From contig CAMPIQ010000057.1 of the NCBI GenBank assembly GCA_946886475.1, forward strand, positions 1 through 21,169: a stretch of DNA of 21,169 nucleotides, in the 5' to 3' direction. The position numbers and the translations under genes are program-made. This document shows positions 1 to 7,464 of the stretch, in pieces (the stretch's first letter is position 1; each line of letters opens with the position of its first letter). Below the pieces are notes generated by a model. The model ran no database searches. It was not told where the DNA came from and saw only the letters and a list, made by a program, of their open reading frames with translations. This DNA comes from an uncultured Chitinophagales bacterium. GTDB lineage: Bacteria; Bacteroidota; Bacteroidia; Chitinophagales; Chitinophagaceae.

Positions 1-2
1 CA

Positions 3-830
3 CATTTACAAACTATTCTGGGGCCATATACCGAACCACCAATGAGTTCTGTAGGACCTAACTCACCTGACTATTCAGTTACTTTCCCCACACCAGTGGC
101 CACCCATACTTTTATTATTCCAAGAAATACAATTACTGGAAATTGCTTTTATCTGTATGCGTGGGCATTTACAGAAAAATACCAGAATGGATATCTGAGC
201 GACTGGAGATCAATCTGGATAAAATCTCAAACTAAAATAAACAGCGATCCTGCAACCTCATATACAGAATACTGTTTACAGGATTGTCCTCCAGCAGATT
301 GCGGACAATTAAAAACCCAAACTCCTGGCGGATGGGGTGCAGAACCACACGGAAAAAATCCAGGCACCTATCTGCATGCAAATTTTGATGCAGTGTTTCC
401 TGCCGGATTATCTGTAGGCTCCTTTCCTGATTATCACGTAACATTTGATGATGCACAGGATATCACAGACTATATTCCTGCTGGTGGACCTGCCAAAAAA
501 CTTACCCGCAATTATCTTAATCCATCTACGGTTTCATTGAAAAATAACCTGGTTAACCACCTGGTAGCACTTACACTTAGTGTAAAATTCGATGCTGCTG
601 ATGCAAGCTTTGGCACTGCGGGAATTGCTTTGGGAAATATGGAGATCGGTTCTGGCGCTTTTGACGGTATGACGGTAAATGAGTTTCTGGTAATTGCCAA
701 TCAGGTACTGGGTGGAACAAATACATCATATAGTCCACAGGATGTTCTTTCTACCGCCACATCAATCAACGAGAATTATGTTGATGGAAAAATAGATAAC
801 CACTTTCTAGTTTGTCCGGATAATAATTGA
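3..830 (+). CDS. Partial surface/adhesin-like protein, C-terminal end
   Basis: The reading frame is open to the left edge of the window, so the gene starts outside it and the first in-frame ATG (42) is probably internal. The visible 275 residues contain a beta-rich segment, a short cysteine cluster (YCLQDCPPADC), then a domain of about 160 residues opening with TPGGWGAE and continuing with NPGTYLHANFDAVFPAGL, a valine/leucine-rich core (VALTLSVKFDA), GNMEIGSGAFDGMTV and EFLVIANQVLGG. From memory this domain recurs in very large extracellular proteins of Bacteroidota, where it often precedes repeats or a sorting domain. No type IX secretion C-terminal domain is seen: the protein ends shortly after the domain, at VCPDNN. 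An extracellular location is inferred from the family, since the signal peptide would be off the window. A strong hairpin terminator follows. Confidence 0.7.
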   Translation, partial: HLQTILGPYTEPPMSSVGPNSPDYSVTFPTPVATHTFIIPRNTITGNCFYLYAWAFTEKYQNGYLSDWRSIWIKSQTKINSDPATSYTEYCLQDCPPADCGQLKTQTPGGWGAEPHGKNPGTYLHANFDAVFPAGLSVGSFPDYHVTFDDAQDITDYIPAGGPAKKLTRNYLNPSTVSLKNNLVNHLVALTLSVKFDAADASFGTAGIALGNMEIGSGAFDGMTVNEFLVIANQVLGGTNTSYSPQDVLSTATSINENYVDGKIDNHFLVCPDNN

Positions 831-883
831 TTTGAACTTTTCCGGTAAGCGCTCTTCTGAGATTTTTAATCAACAAGTACATT

Positions 884-920
884 CAATAAAAAACCCCGGT
901 AAATACCGGGGTTTAATTTT
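884..920. terminator. Bidirectional intrinsic terminator between the surface-protein gene and fusA
   Basis: A perfect inverted repeat (AAACCCCGGTA at 891-901, TACCGGGGTTT at 904-914) forms a GC-rich stem with a tiny loop. A T-run follows on the plus strand (AATTTTTTAT). An A-run precedes it (AATAAAAAA), which reads as a T-run on the minus strand. It therefore fits termination of both the plus-strand surface gene ending at 830 and the minus-strand fusA ending at 949. Confidence 0.9.
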
Positions 921-948
921 TTATAATTGAGCTTTATTAATGCACAAC

Positions 949-3084
949 TTACTTACCTTTTGATTTTGCGATCACTTCCTCTGCAATGTTGTTTGGTGCA
1001 GGAGCATAGTGAGAAAATTCCATGGTAGACGAGGCACGTCCAGATGATAATGAACGTAACTGGGTAACATATCCAAACATTTCACTCAGGGGAACTTTGG
1101 CCTTGATAACCTGTACACCTGCACGGGTATCCATACCTTCCATCATGCCCCGGCGACGGTTAAGGTCACCTGTAACATCTCCCATGTACTGGTCGGGCGT
1201 TAATACTTCCACCTTCATGATCGGCTCAAGTAAAACCGGTTTGGCCTTTCTTGCTGCTTCACGGAAACCCTGCTTGGCGCAAAGTTCAAATGACATGGCA
1301 TCAGAGTCAACCGCATGGAATGAACCATCATATACGCGTACCTTAAGATTGTCTACTGGATAAGACGCCAATACTCCGGTACCCATTGAAGATTCAAAAC
1401 CTTTCTGAATAGCCGGAACAAATTCACGTGGAATAGATCCGCCAAACAGGTCATTCTGGAACTGAAAGTTTTTGTCAGGATTGGCTTCCTTCCAGTCTGC
1501 ATCAATTGGTCCGAGTGCAAACATGATGTCAGCAAATTTACCACGGCCACCTGATTGTTTTTTCAATACTTCACGGTGTTCAACAGTAGTATTGAATGCT
1601 TCTTTATAGGCCACCTGGGGAGCTCCCTGGTTTACTTCAACTTTAAATTCACGGCGCATACGGTCAATGATGATCTCGAGGTGCAATTCACCCATTCCTG
1701 AAAGGATGGTTTGTCCCGAATCTTCATCAGTCTTTACACGTAATGTAGGATCTTCTTCAACCAGTTTTGAAATGGCCATACCCATTTTATCAACGTCTGC
1801 CTGGGTTTTTGGTTCTACTGCCACTGAGATTACAGGCTCAGGAATAAACATGTTTTCCAGCGTAATGGGATGATCTTCATGACAAAGTGTATCCCCGGTT
1901 TTTATCTCTTTAAAACCTACAGCGGCACCAATATCACCAGCTTCAATAAAATCAATAGGATTTTGTTTGTTGGCAAACATTTTCATAATGCGCGATATCC
2001 GCTCTTTCTTACCGCTTCTTACATTAAGTACATAAGATCCGGCATCAAGATGACCTGAATAAACACGGAAGAAAGCAAGACGGCCAACAAACGGATCCGT
2101 CATGATCTTGAAAGCAAGCGCTGCAAATGGTTCCTTTGCATCTGGTTTACGGATGATCTCTTCACCAGTATCAGGATTGGTTCCTTTTACAGCTTCAATA
2201 TCCATGGGTGAAGGGAGATAACGGCAAACAGCGTCAAGAGCTGTTTGAACTCCCTTATTTTTAAATGAAGATCCACACATCATGGGAACGATGCTCAGAT
2301 CGATCGTTGCCTTCCGGATAGCCTCATGTATCTCATTTTCTGAAATAGAATCAGGATTATCAAAGAATTTTTCCATGAGCTTATCGTCATATTCGGCAAC
2401 TGCCTCCACCAGGCTGGCTCTCCACTCATTGGCTTCTTCCACCATATCGGCAGGAATTTCAACTTCATCGAAAGTCATTCCCTCGGTTTCCATATGCCAG
2501 ATAATACCTTTCATTTTAATAAGGTCCACCACTCCTTTGAAATCATCTTCTGCACCAATAGGCAATTGAAGAGGAACAGCTTTGGAACCAAGCATTTCCC
2601 TTACCTGTTTTACCACATTAAGAAAATCAGCTCCTGAGCGGTCCATCTTATTAACGAAGCCAATCCTTGGTACGTTATAACGGTTAGCCTGGCGCCAAAC
2701 CGTTTCAGACTGAGGTTCTACACCATCAACTGCTGAAAATAAGGCGATCAAACCATCCAATACCCTCATTGAACGTTCAACTTCAACAGTAAAGTCAACG
2801 TGTCCTGGGGTATCAATGATATTGAAATAATATTTTTTAGTGTCTGGAGTGGCCTTACCTAACACAGTAGGGAAATTCCATTGGCAGCTAACTGCAGCTG
2901 AGGTAATTGTAATACCTCTTTCCTTTTCCTGCTCCATCCAGTCTGTGGTGGCAGCACCATCGTGTACTTCACCTATCCTGTGGATCATACCGGTATAGCG
3001 CAAAATACGCTCAGTTGTTGTGGTCTTGCCGGCATCAATGTGGGCGGCAATACCAAAGTTGCGTTGAAATCTCAGATCAGCCAT
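949..3084 (-). CDS. fusA: Translation elongation factor G
   Basis: EF-G is the GTPase that drives ribosomal translocation and, with RRF, ribosome recycling. The 711-residue length is normal for a bacterial EF-G. The G domain shows the P-loop AHIDAGKT (14-21), switch I RGITIT (56-61), DTPGH (91-95, with the catalytic His95) and NKMD (145-148). Later parts include the domain II region (FRVYSGHL) and the domain IV/V signature [10 protein letters not shown], as in canonical EF-G1. The ATG at 3084 gives the standard start [11 protein letters not shown]. The gene follows rpsL and rpsG in the usual str order, but it is separated from rpsG by a histone-like gene on the opposite strand and has its own promoter (3184-3217). 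No rpsJ or tuf follows it: transcription ends at a terminator facing a convergent gene. Confidence 0.98.
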   Translation of the reverse strand: MADLRFQRNFGIAAHIDAGKTTTTERILRYTGMIHRIGEVHDGAATTDWMEQEKERGITITSAAVSCQWNFPTVLGKATPDTKKYYFNIIDTPGHVDFTVEVERSMRVLDGLIALFSAVDGVEPQSETVWRQANRYNVPRIGFVNKMDRSGADFLNVVKQVREMLGSKAVPLQLPIGAEDDFKGVVDLIKMKGIIWHMETEGMTFDEVEIPADMVEEANEWRASLVEAVAEYDDKLMEKFFDNPDSISENEIHEAIRKATIDLSIVPMMCGSSFKNKGVQTALDAVCRYLPSPMDIEAVKGTNPDTGEEIIRKPDAKEPFAALAFKIMTDPFVGRLAFFRVYSGHLDAGSYVLNVRSGKKERISRIMKMFANKQNPIDFIEAGDIGAAVGFKEIKTGDTLCHEDHPITLENMFIPEPVISVAVEPKTQADVDKMGMAISKLVEEDPTLRVKTDEDSGQTILSGMGELHLEIIIDRMRREFKVEVNQGAPQVAYKEAFNTTVEHREVLKKQSGGRGKFADIMFALGPIDADWKEANPDKNFQFQNDLFGGSIPREFVPAIQKGFESSMGTGVLASYPVDNLKVRVYDGSFHAVDSDAMSFELCAKQGFREAARKAKPVLLEPIMKVEVLTPDQYMGDVTGDLNRRRGMMEGMDTRAGVQVIKAKVPLSEMFGYVTQLRSLSSGRASSTMEFSHYAPAPNNIAEEVIAKSKGK

Positions 3085-3369
3085 GTTATTTGTATTGAAT
3101 ATTGTCTGTTTTAGTCAGGTGCGAAACGGGCAGAAAGCTTTTGGCCATTCTGCTTAATTCGCCCTCTCACGATTTTGAGGGTGCAAAGGTAGTAAAATAC
3201 AACGCATGACAAACAAAGAGCTAAACAATGTTTGTTAATTCAGGATAAAAAAAAGCGGCCTGTATTCCCGGGAATATATTTTCTTATGCATAAATTTTTG
3301 CAAATCATTTTACATCATCGTAATTTCAAAACAGAAAATTTATTTAACCTCATTCAAAACCCATCACAA
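3085..3369. other. Divergent intergenic region, fusA / histone-like gene
   Basis: This stretch holds the fusA promoter and leader on the minus strand and the unmapped promoter of the histone-like gene on the plus strand. The reading frame of the histone-like gene can be extended upstream to a start at 3232, but those 46 codons encode an unrelated, non-repetitive sequence, so I treat them as leader. A 10-base perfect palindrome TTATGCATAA (3284-3293) and an overlapping-type TTTGCAAA palindrome (3297-3304) lie 66-85 bases before the ATG. They could be operator sites but are not demonstrated. No exact TAnnTTTG box was found for the plus-strand gene. Confidence 0.5.
3184..3217 (-). promoter_or_regulatory. 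Bacteroidota-type promoter of fusA
   Basis: Read on the minus strand there is a -7 box TACCTTTG (3184-3191), an exact match to TAnnTTTG. Two TTTG copies lie upstream (3210-3213 and 3214-3217), giving spacers of 18 and 22 bases, both within the 17-23 range of the primary sigma factor in this phylum. Transcription should start near 3177, leaving a leader of roughly 90 bases before the fusA ATG. The -7 box is identical to the one in front of rpsL. Confidence 0.75.
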
Positions 3370-4053
3370 ATGGCAAAATCAACCAGAAAAGCCGCAAAGA
3401 AAAAATCAGCTAAGAAAAGCGCTGGCGGCAGATCTTCATCAAAAGGTGCGGCCAAAAAAAGCGCAGCTAAAAAATCTTCACGTGCACGGGGCGGCTCCTC
3501 TTCAGGTAGATCAAGAAGCGCGGCTAAAAAAAGAAGCGCAGGAAAAACAGCTAAAAAAGGTGGTGCTAAAAAATCTTCTGCAAAAAAATCCAGCGCCCGG
3601 AAAGCAAGCCCTAAAAAAGCAGCTAAGAGGGGTGGTGCCAAAAAAGCGGCGGCTAAAAAAAGTGCATCAAAAAAAGGTAGTGCTAAAAAAAGTTCAGCCA
3701 AAAAAACAGTGAAAAAAAGTACGGCTAAAAAAGGCGGCGCTAAAAAATCAGCTGCAAAAAAAACAGCACCTAAAAAAGCGGCGGCTAAAAAATCATCCGG
3801 CGGTAGTAGTGCCTCCAGAAGTAACCGTACTGCATCGCGTGGAGGTGGTTCTTCAGCCAGTCGCAGTACAGCCAGCAAAAGCGGTGCTAAAAAATCTTCT
3901 GGTGGAAGACGTTCCAACGCAGGAGCCAGCCGTCAATATGCAGGAACTGATATCAATACAGGAACGCAAACCCCTGAAAGCGTTACAACACCAACGTCTG
4001 TAGATGTAATGGATAGTGGTGTAGCCGGCATTACAGATAATGAGAACATCTAA
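3370..4053 (+). CDS. Histone-H1-like lysine/alanine-rich DNA-binding protein
   Basis: This 227-residue protein is built from degenerate AKK repeats: I count 17 AKK units, plus PKK, SKK and VKK variants. Serine and glycine spacers ([20 protein letters not shown]) lie between them. The composition matches bacterial proteins resembling the C-terminal tail of eukaryotic histone H1, which bind DNA non-specifically and compact the nucleoid. The first 193 residues contain no Asp or Glu. The last 34 residues contain six acidic residues and no Lys, and are non-repetitive. The start [12 protein letters not shown] (ATG at 3370) was chosen over an upstream in-frame start at 3232 because basic repeats begin there and the preceding codons look non-coding. 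The gene lies on the opposite strand between rpsG and fusA. Low complexity makes exact family assignment uncertain, and a role beyond DNA or RNA binding cannot be read from the sequence. Confidence 0.85.
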   Translation: MAKSTRKAAKKKSAKKSAGGRSSSKGAAKKSAAKKSSRARGGSSSGRSRSAAKKRSAGKTAKKGGAKKSSAKKSSARKASPKKAAKRGGAKKAAAKKSASKKGSAKKSSAKKTVKKSTAKKGGAKKSAAKKTAPKKAAAKKSSGGSSASRSNRTASRGGGSSASRSTASKSGAKKSSGGRRSNAGASRQYAGTDINTGTQTPESVTTPTSVDVMDSGVAGITDNENI

Positions 4054-4063
4054 AAAAACTGGG

Positions 4064-4108
4064 ACATAAAAAAATCCTCTCTATTCTTTAGAGAGGATTT
4101 TCTTTTAT
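4064..4108. terminator. Bidirectional terminator between the histone-like gene and rpsG
   Basis: A perfect 13-base-pair stem (AAAATCCTCTCTA at 4071-4083, TAGAGAGGATTTT at 4089-4101) has the five-base loop TTCTT. T-rich sequence follows on the plus strand (TCTTTTAT), and an A-run precedes it (4068-4074), giving a T-run on the minus strand. It can end both the plus-strand histone-like transcript and the minus-strand rpsL-rpsG transcript, so rpsG read-through into fusA is unlikely. Confidence 0.92.
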
Positions 4109-4122
4109 ATCCAGTCAGATGA

Positions 4123-4590
4123 TTATATCTTGAAGTGGGCAAAAGCTTTATTGGCTTCAGCCATACGATGTGTATCTTCTTTCTTTTTAAATGCACCGCC
4201 TTCACCCTTGCTGGCTGCCACGATCTCACCTGCGAGTTTTTCGGACATGCTACGGCCGTTCCTTTCCCTGCTGTACCTGATCAGCCATTTCATGCTGAGT
4301 GATATCTTGCGGTCAGGGCGCACTTCAGACGGAATCTGGAAAGTAGCACCACCAATACGGCGGCTACGAACCTCAACTGCAGGAGTTACATTGGACAAAG
4401 CTCTTTTCCATATTTCATAACCATCCTCACCTGTTTGTTTAGCCACTCTTTCAAGTGCATTATAGAAAATATCAAAAGCCACGCTTTTTTTACCTTCCCA
4501 CATAATGTTGTTTACAAAACGGGTAACCAGTTTGTCGTTGTAACGTGGATCCGGGGCCAGTGGAAGTTTTTTTGCTTGTGATTTACGCAT
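4123..4590 (-). CDS. rpsG: 30S ribosomal protein S7 (uS7)
   Basis: S7 nucleates assembly of the 30S head by binding the 3' major domain of 16S rRNA, and it contacts E-site tRNA. The 155 residues begin with [19 protein letters not shown] and include the conserved segments [33 protein letters not shown] and [15 protein letters not shown], all typical of the bacterial protein. Length is normal. It lies 55 bases downstream of rpsL in the same direction and is almost certainly cotranscribed with it. A strong terminator sits just beyond its stop codon. Confidence 0.98.
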   Translation of the reverse strand: MRKSQAKKLPLAPDPRYNDKLVTRFVNNIMWEGKKSVAFDIFYNALERVAKQTGEDGYEIWKRALSNVTPAVEVRSRRIGGATFQIPSEVRPDRKISLSMKWLIRYSRERNGRSMSEKLAGEIVAASKGEGGAFKKKEDTHRMAEANKAFAHFKI

Positions 4591-4645
4591 CGCTGAATAC
4601 TTATAAATTTTTATCTGTGAGATCCGTTCTTAACGGAACCCGTGG

Positions 4646-5044
4646 TTATTTTTTACCTGCTGGTTTCGCACCTGCTTTTTCTCGTTTTGTTCCGTACTTG
4701 GAACGGCTTTGCTTACGGTCTTTTACACCGGCAGTATCCAGTGAACCGCGAACAATGTGGTAACGCACACCGGGAAGATCTTTTACACGACCGCCGCGGA
4801 TCAACACAATGGAGTGCTCCTGCAGGTTGTGTCCTTCACCAGGAATATATGCGATCACCTCAACTTTATTGGTTAAACGAACTTTTGCTACTTTACGAAG
4901 TGCTGAGTTAGGTTTTTTAGGAGTAGTGGTGTACACACGTGTACAAACACCACGACGCTGCGGACAGCTATCCAGTGCCCTTGACTTGCTCTTTGCACGA
5001 ATTATTTCTCTTCCTTTACGTACTAATTGTTGAATTGTAGGCAT
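4646..5044 (-). CDS. rpsL: 30S ribosomal protein S12 (uS12)
   Basis: S12 sits at the decoding centre of the 30S subunit and influences accuracy. The 132 residues start [13 protein letters not shown] and carry the universal loop [13 protein letters not shown] (about 39-51) and [13 protein letters not shown] (84-96). Lys43 and Lys88, the positions usually changed in streptomycin resistance, are the wild-type residues. Asp89 is the residue methylthiolated by RimO in other bacteria. The C-terminal tail is extended and basic ([13 protein letters not shown]), as in many Bacteroidota. It is the first gene of the local rpsL-rpsG unit and has its own promoter about 25 bases upstream. Confidence 0.98.
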   Translation of the reverse strand: MPTIQQLVRKGREIIRAKSKSRALDSCPQRRGVCTRVYTTTPKKPNSALRKVAKVRLTNKVEVIAYIPGEGHNLQEHSIVLIRGGRVKDLPGVRYHIVRGSLDTAGVKDRKQSRSKYGTKREKAGAKPAGKK

Positions 5045-5069
5045 TACAAACCTTTAATTTTTGGGATGG

Positions 5070-5101
5070 CAAAGGTAAAGGCCAGCCGGTGAATAACCAA
5101 A
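5070..5101 (-). promoter_or_regulatory. Bacteroidota-type promoter of rpsL-rpsG
   Basis: On the minus strand the -7 box is TACCTTTG (5070-5077) and a TTTG/TTTTG -33 element lies at 5098-5101, with a 20-base spacer. Both fit the phylum consensus. Transcription should start near 5063, giving a leader of about 20 bases before the rpsL ATG. Confidence 0.75.
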
Positions 5102-5242
5102 ATGAATTATAAAAAAGTTTCCTAAAGGTGATGTCCGGAGTTTATTAGCCTAAAGGCTAAAGGATGAAAGTTGTCCGTCTCCCAATAAAGCCCTCAACTA
5201 AACTGGGCAATTTATCAACATTGCTACCTTTCAACCTAACCA

Positions 5243-6298
5243 TCAACCCACCTTTACCATCCATCCATACTTATCTTCCCTTCTACCTTCACGGATGTCG
5301 GTCAGCCATTTTTTAATGGTTGGCGCCGTCTTCCATTTATCAACTTCAAAGTTCATTACGAAATCTTTATACCTGAGTTCCCTGATCATGGAAATCGTGG
5401 CGGCTGTTCCGGTACCAAAAACCTCATAAAGCAAACCTGATTTATAGGAATCTATGATCTCATCAATACTGATTGGCCTTTCTTCAACGGTGAAACCCGC
5501 TTCCTGCAATAAAGTAAGCGCACTATTGCGGGTAACCCCGGCCAATATGGTTCCTGCACCGAGATCAGGGGTAACTGCTTTGTCGCCAATGATGAATATT
5601 ACATTCATGGTACCGATCTCCTGTACATATTTATGTTCAAAGGCATCGGTCCACAATACCTGGTCATAACCTTTTTTCTTTGCCTGGGCAGTGGCATACA
5701 TGGCCGCACCATAATTACCGGCCGCTTTGGCATATCCTACACCGCCTGGTACGGCACGCACAAAATTTTCTTCCACATAAATGCGCATCGGAGCATTATA
5801 ATAAGGGCCGGTTGGACTTAAAATGGTAAGAAATTTATAGTTCTCCGATGGACGAACACCAATAAGTTCATCTGATGAAAACATAAAAGGACGGATATAT
5901 AAGGAATGATCCTCTTTTTGTGGTATCCAGTTTTTATCCAGGGCAACAAGCTGCTTCATTCCTTCCATGAAGATCTCTTCAGGCACAGGAGGCATGGCCA
6001 TTCTTTCTGCTGAAACGTTGAAGCGCTGAAAATTATCATAAGGACGAAAAATGTAGGAATTGCCAACGGCATCCCTGTATGCTTTGATCCCTTCAAAAAT
6101 AGACTGCCCATAATGGATTGCTGCAAGGGAAGGACTTAACAGAAGGGGCTGGTAAGGCTTGATCTCTACATTTTTCCATTCACCATTCTCATAATCTGCT
6201 TCCAGCATGTGATCGGTGAAATATTTTCCAAAGGGTAGATTTTCCAGGCTAAATCCATGTAATTTGCTCTGTTCCACCTTGTTAATGGTAATATCCAT
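5243..6298 (-). CDS. ilvE: Branched-chain amino acid aminotransferase
   Basis: This PLP enzyme interconverts leucine, isoleucine and valine with their 2-keto acids, using 2-oxoglutarate/glutamate. The sequence is the long fold-type IV form (about 350 residues, related to eukaryotic BCAT and YwaA/IlvK types). It has IHYGQSIFEGIKAYR near residue 62, RPFMFSSDELIGV, the PLP-lysine region GGVGYAKAAGNYG (Lys191 in this numbering), QEIGTMNVIF and the phosphate-binding GTGTAATIS. Two ATGs are possible: 6310 (MIAAMDITIN) and 6298 (MDITINKVEQ). I prefer 6298, but four extra residues cannot be excluded. It lies upstream of rpsL on the same strand, 198 bases away, and is divergent from the psi-like gene at 6378. 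Confidence 0.95.
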   Translation of the reverse strand: MDITINKVEQSKLHGFSLENLPFGKYFTDHMLEADYENGEWKNVEIKPYQPLLLSPSLAAIHYGQSIFEGIKAYRDAVGNSYIFRPYDNFQRFNVSAERMAMPPVPEEIFMEGMKQLVALDKNWIPQKEDHSLYIRPFMFSSDELIGVRPSENYKFLTILSPTGPYYNAPMRIYVEENFVRAVPGGVGYAKAAGNYGAAMYATAQAKKKGYDQVLWTDAFEHKYVQEIGTMNVIFIIGDKAVTPDLGAGTILAGVTRNSALTLLQEAGFTVEERPISIDEIIDSYKSGLLYEVFGTGTAATISMIRELRYKDFVMNFEVDKWKTAPTIKKWLTDIREGRREDKYGWMVKVG

Positions 6299-6328
6299 AG
6301 CAGCAATCATAATAATCTAATTTAGCGG

Positions 6329-6336
6329 CAAAGAAA
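6329..6336 (-). promoter_or_regulatory. Possible -7 element for ilvE
   Basis: The minus strand reads TTTCTTTGCCGC, one mismatch from TAnnTTTG in the core box, followed by CCGC. The same TTTGCnGC continuation follows the better -7 boxes at yidC, comA and purL in this window. No -33 TTTG was found at the right distance, so the call rests on position (about 30 bases before the start codon) and similarity to the other sites. Confidence 0.35.
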
Positions 6337-6377
6337 CAAAAAAAACGTCAGACCTTTTGTTAACTAACCCCAACAAA

Positions 6378-6863
6378 ATGAGCTTAAATAACATACAACT
6401 CCACCCCCAAATGCTTGCCGGTCTATATGCGGATGTGTTAACCCAAACAGAATCCAACACCGTACCAGATAAACAGGTTTTAAAGTTCCTTGGCCACCAT
6501 AAGAAACACATTACCGTGTTGGTAAACCATATCCATGTCCCCTTTCTTCCGGATACCGAGTTAAATTTTCTGACAAGCATATTAAATGCCTGCAGGCTTA
6601 GCCTTGCAGATGTTGCCATTATAAACTGTTATCAGAGCGAGGGTATCTCGGAAGAAGACCTTCACAGCATTTCCTCTGAAAGGGTTTTATTATTTGGACT
6701 TGAACCCGCTTCTATTGGCCTCCCCGTAAATTTCCCGCAATACCAGATACAGCATTTTAATAAAATCTCTTATCTGCATACACCTGCATTATCTGAACTT
6801 GAAAAAGACAAAGCACTCAAGCAAAAACTTTGGCTAAGTCTGAAGAATATGTTTGGATTATAA
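6378..6863 (+). CDS. Conserved hypothetical protein, possible DNA polymerase III psi (HolD)-like fold
   Basis: This 161-residue protein has no assigned function that I recognise. After an N-terminal segment of about 40 residues there is a hydrophobic strand (HITVLVNHI, 44-52), the block PFLPDTELNFLTSILNACRL (55-74) leading into LADVAIIN (76-83), another strand VLLFGLEPASIGL (103-115), and a C-terminal HTPALSELEKDKALKQKLW (134-152) ending in LKNMFG. This order (strand, aspartate-rich helix, 'xxDVxxxN', strand with G-x-x-P, then 'TPALSEL...LW') resembles E. coli HolD, whose end reads SPALTDL followed by an LW pair, and the related uracil-DNA-glycosylase-like fold. I infer a clamp-loader or DNA-related role only tentatively. 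The ATG at 6378 is preferred over an upstream TTG at 6357. It is the first gene of a five-gene operon and rdgB follows after 10 bases. Confidence 0.8.
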   Translation: MSLNNIQLHPQMLAGLYADVLTQTESNTVPDKQVLKFLGHHKKHITVLVNHIHVPFLPDTELNFLTSILNACRLSLADVAIINCYQSEGISEEDLHSISSERVLLFGLEPASIGLPVNFPQYQIQHFNKISYLHTPALSELEKDKALKQKLWLSLKNMFGL

Positions 6864-6873
6864 TTTTTTGAAG

Positions 6874-7461
6874 ATGAAAATAATTTTTGCCACAAACAAC
6901 CAGCACAAGGCAGAGGAGATCAGGTCTCTTGTTCCTGGTAATTTCCATATCGTCAGCCTGAAACAGGCAGGCATTGATATAGATATACCGGAACCCTATG
7001 ATAATCTCAGGGATAATGCTGCAGCAAAAGCAAGGACCATTCATAAATTAACAGAAACCAATTGTTTCAGTGAGGATACCGGTCTTGAAGTGTATGCCCT
7101 GAATTCTGAACCCGGTGTTCATAGTGCACGATATGCGGGAGATGAAAAATCCTTTTCTAACAACATCGACAAGCTGCTTTACAACCTAAATGGCATCAAT
7201 GACCGCAGAGCAAGGTTCAGAACCGTGTTTTGCCTTATTCTTGATGGAGATGAAAATTATTTCGAAGGCACTTGTGAGGGCAGGATTGCTGAGCATATAC
7301 AAGGCGAAAAAGGTTTTGGATATGACCCTGTTTTCATACCCGAAGGTTCAGATAAAACTTTTGCCCAAATGGATCTGCAAGAAAAAAATGTATTCAGTCA
7401 TAGAAGGAAAGCTGTTGATTTGCTGGTAGCATTTTTGAATAGAATGGAGATTAAATCATAA
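6874..7461 (+). CDS. rdgB: XTP/dITP (non-canonical purine NTP) pyrophosphatase
   Basis: This cytosolic HAM1/RdgB-family enzyme hydrolyses ITP, dITP and XTP to monophosphates and pyrophosphate, keeping deaminated purines out of DNA and RNA. The 195 residues start MKIIFATNNQHKAEE, with the nucleotide-binding TNNxxK at 7-12. They also contain FSEDTGLEVYAL (65-76, with catalytic Asp68 after Glu67), GVHSARYAG (81-89), the substrate loop GEKGFGYDPVF (144-154) and SHRRKA (175-180). Length and motif order are standard. The ATG at 6874 is chosen because the motif-bearing first strand begins exactly there; a TTG extension to 6853 overlaps the previous gene. Its placement behind the psi-like gene suggests shared expression with a replication or repair function. 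Confidence 0.96.
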   Translation: MKIIFATNNQHKAEEIRSLVPGNFHIVSLKQAGIDIDIPEPYDNLRDNAAAKARTIHKLTETNCFSEDTGLEVYALNSEPGVHSARYAGDEKSFSNNIDKLLYNLNGINDRRARFRTVFCLILDGDENYFEGTCEGRIAEHIQGEKGFGYDPVFIPEGSDKTFAQMDLQEKNVFSHRRKAVDLLVAFLNRMEIKS

Positions 7462-7464
7462 TAA

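Noticed and set aside
3232..3369. N-terminal extension of the histone-like gene to a start at 3232
   Set aside because: The 46 extra codons encode a non-repetitive, hydrophobic and His-rich stretch unlike the rest, while [12 protein letters not shown] is a natural start for this protein type.
3440..3800. Programmed ribosomal frameshifting at A-runs in the histone-like gene
   Set aside because: The A6-A7 runs lie as GCT AAA AAA in frame, not as the A AAA AAG slippery heptamer, and the alternative frames give no plausible product.
3354..3917. 187-codon minus-strand open frame across the histone-like gene
   Set aside because: It is a mirror of the AKK repeats (Leu/Ala/Phe-rich low complexity) with no independent motif or promoter.
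5145..5160. TTAGCC-TAAA-GGCTAA hairpin between rpsL and ilvE as an ilvE terminator
   Set aside because: Only a 6-bp stem and no T-run on either side. Another 4-bp GCCC/GGGC stem at 5190-5208 is equally weak.
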